From Prunella strophiata (lineage: Eukaryota > Chordata > Aves > Passeriformes > Prunellidae): DNA of 64,000 bases. Position numbers and translations under genes: made by a program. This document shows positions 62,754 to 64,000 of this stretch, one piece after another. Below the pieces are notes generated by a model. That model had not been told where the DNA came from, did not search any database, and saw only the letters and a program-made list of their open reading frames with translations. Location of the stretch: contig JAZBQD010000019.1 of assembly GCA_036583965.1 (NCBI GenBank), positions 1,913,006-1,977,005 of the forward strand, read 5' to 3'. How positions within the stretch are numbered: position 1 is the stretch's first letter; each line of letters opens with the position of its first letter.

Positions 62754-64000
62754 CTGGAATGGGACACAGGAGTGAGCAGAGCTGCTACAAACAGCAAATT
62801 TGCCATTTTATTTCCAACCACAGCAACAAAACTCTGAGTCACAGAACCTCAGAATTGGCTCTGAGCTGATTTTGCTGCTTGATAATTATGCAGTTGTGGC
62901 ATGTCATTAATTAAAACACTGCAGAACAGAGCAGGGCCAGGCAAAGCTGAATTTTAGGGAAAAGAAAAAAAAAAAAACAACAGGGGAAAAAAGAAGTCCA
63001 CATGATTTCTCAGGATATAAATCAATGACACCCTGATGTGATTCACCAGGAGCAACTGCACTACAATAAAATAGAATACAAAATATGAGGAAACCCTTCC
63101 TGTGTGCACAAACCAGCCTGAACTTAGCAGGCCTGGTCAATGCTAATAATAATGCTAATGCTAATAATGCTAATAATAATAAATCTGCATGCTCGTTTTT
63201 TGTTCCACTTCCTCCCATCCCAAGACAGGATCCTGAATCATTCCCAGGTGAGATCAGACACACAGTAATCCCCAGCATTCCAATTTTCCCAAAGATCCAG
63301 TGTTTAGCATGTAAAGCCAATCTCATATTCAGAAAATCAGTATTGAAATGGACAGAATTAGCTAAAATGCTGCCCTAGGAATTCTCTCCACTTGCTCTGT
63401 AACTACATTTTCTGTCTGGGATTGCAGCTCTTCATCCCATTATTTGTCTATATTAGATAGTAGAAAGTTTGTTCCCTTTTCTCCCACATCTATTTTTAAT
63501 GACAAAATCAGCTAATTCAAAAATAAGCTTGAGAGGAAAATACCTAAATCTGAGTGTTGGGTATTAGCACAAAAGATTCAACCCTTCATCAATAATTCAT
63601 CACAGAACTCCAGAATCACTGAGGTTGGAAAAGACCTCCAGTGTCATCTGTGAATTTCCTGAGGGTACAGTTAGGAAATTCAGATTGTCCAGATTATCAA
63701 TAAAGAGGTTAAACAGGACTGTTGTAATTATTTAAATAATAAATAATAATTTACTGTCATCTCTGTGACTCCTGAATCCTGCCTACAGATTCATTTTAGG
63801 ACATATAAAAATAATTTAGAGTTTTCTGGATATGTGGCAACGCGATATTCCATCTTTTCTCTATTAAGTAAAAAAAACCCAAAACTAAAACCATAAACAA
63901 AAGAAAACAACTGGCAATAACTTCCCACATGATACTTCAATGCTTTCCTCAATTAACAAAAGAAATAATTAACAAAAAAATTAACAAAATCCAAGCTGTC
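62754..64000. other. L2HGDH: L2HGDH intron running off the right edge
   Basis: No further exon recognised. Holds a (TAATGC/TAATAA) microsatellite at about 63139-63182 and a minus-oriented CR1 tip at 63603-63660 (actgaggttggaaaagacct). Confidence 0.6.
63603..63660 (-). mobile_element. CR1 3' tip
   Basis: cagaactccagaatcactga, ggttggaaaagacctcc: the last about 55 bp of a CR1 element, minus strand. Confidence 0.75.

Overview
This window is vertebrate nuclear DNA, almost certainly from a bird and probably a songbird. The grounds are: intron-split genes with GT-AG splice sites; more than twenty 3'-end fragments of CR1 LINEs (the dominant avian retroposon); solo LTRs of two avian-type endogenous retrovirus families; and small gene spans with GC-rich promoters. 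The species call is inference; the class-level call is strong.

Three genes are present, all on the minus strand, in an order that I recall is the same on human chromosome 14: VCPKMT, SOS2, L2HGDH. VCPKMT (p97/VCP lysine methyltransferase) enters at the left edge with exons 1-3 (283-1271); the rest lies beyond base 1. SOS2 (Ras guanine-nucleotide exchange factor) is complete from start codon to stop (54242 down to 4532). All 23 coding exons could be placed by hand. Once three one-base frame breaks are allowed for, the exons sum to 3,999 nt, or 1,332 residues, the length I recall for human SOS2. L2HGDH (mitochondrial L-2-hydroxyglutarate dehydrogenase) contributes only its last three coding exons (62753 down to 60663). 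The genes share no pathway; they are a conserved neighbourhood.

Layout: 1-1.3 kb VCPKMT exons and CpG-rich start; 1.4-2.1 kb two tandem repeats; 2.1-3.3 kb featureless; 3.3-4.5 kb SOS2 3' UTR; 4.5-54.2 kb SOS2 exons 23 to 1; 54.0-54.5 kb SOS2 CpG island; 54.5-57.0 kb an 18-20 bp satellite-like array; 57.0-60.6 kb intergenic DNA with a 20-bp repeat and probable L2HGDH 3' UTR; 60.66-62.75 kb L2HGDH exons; the rest is L2HGDH intron.

The non-coding part is unusually rich in tandem arrays: 36 bp x9, 17 bp over 1 kb, 78 bp x7, a 1.1 kb degenerate array, perfect GGCAT arrays of 52 and 300 units, a 2.3 kb array of a 12-bp unit, a 2.5 kb array of an 18-20 bp unit, and others. Most long open reading frames in the window are artefacts of these arrays.

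Most notable: (i) the 300-unit GGCAT array lies inside a CR1 copy at the place where CR1 carries a catggca-rich seed, and a second CR1 copy at 46.4 kb shows a related pentamer expansion at the same place; (ii) SOS2 exon 14 lacks a GT donor where the ortholog splices, and an LTR begins about 40 bp away; (iii) the 3' end of SOS2 exon 10 is duplicated in the adjacent intron with a dead donor; (iv) SOS2 exons 1 and 10 and VCPKMT exon 2 carry one-base frame breaks, most simply explained as consensus errors. I found no novel gene system.
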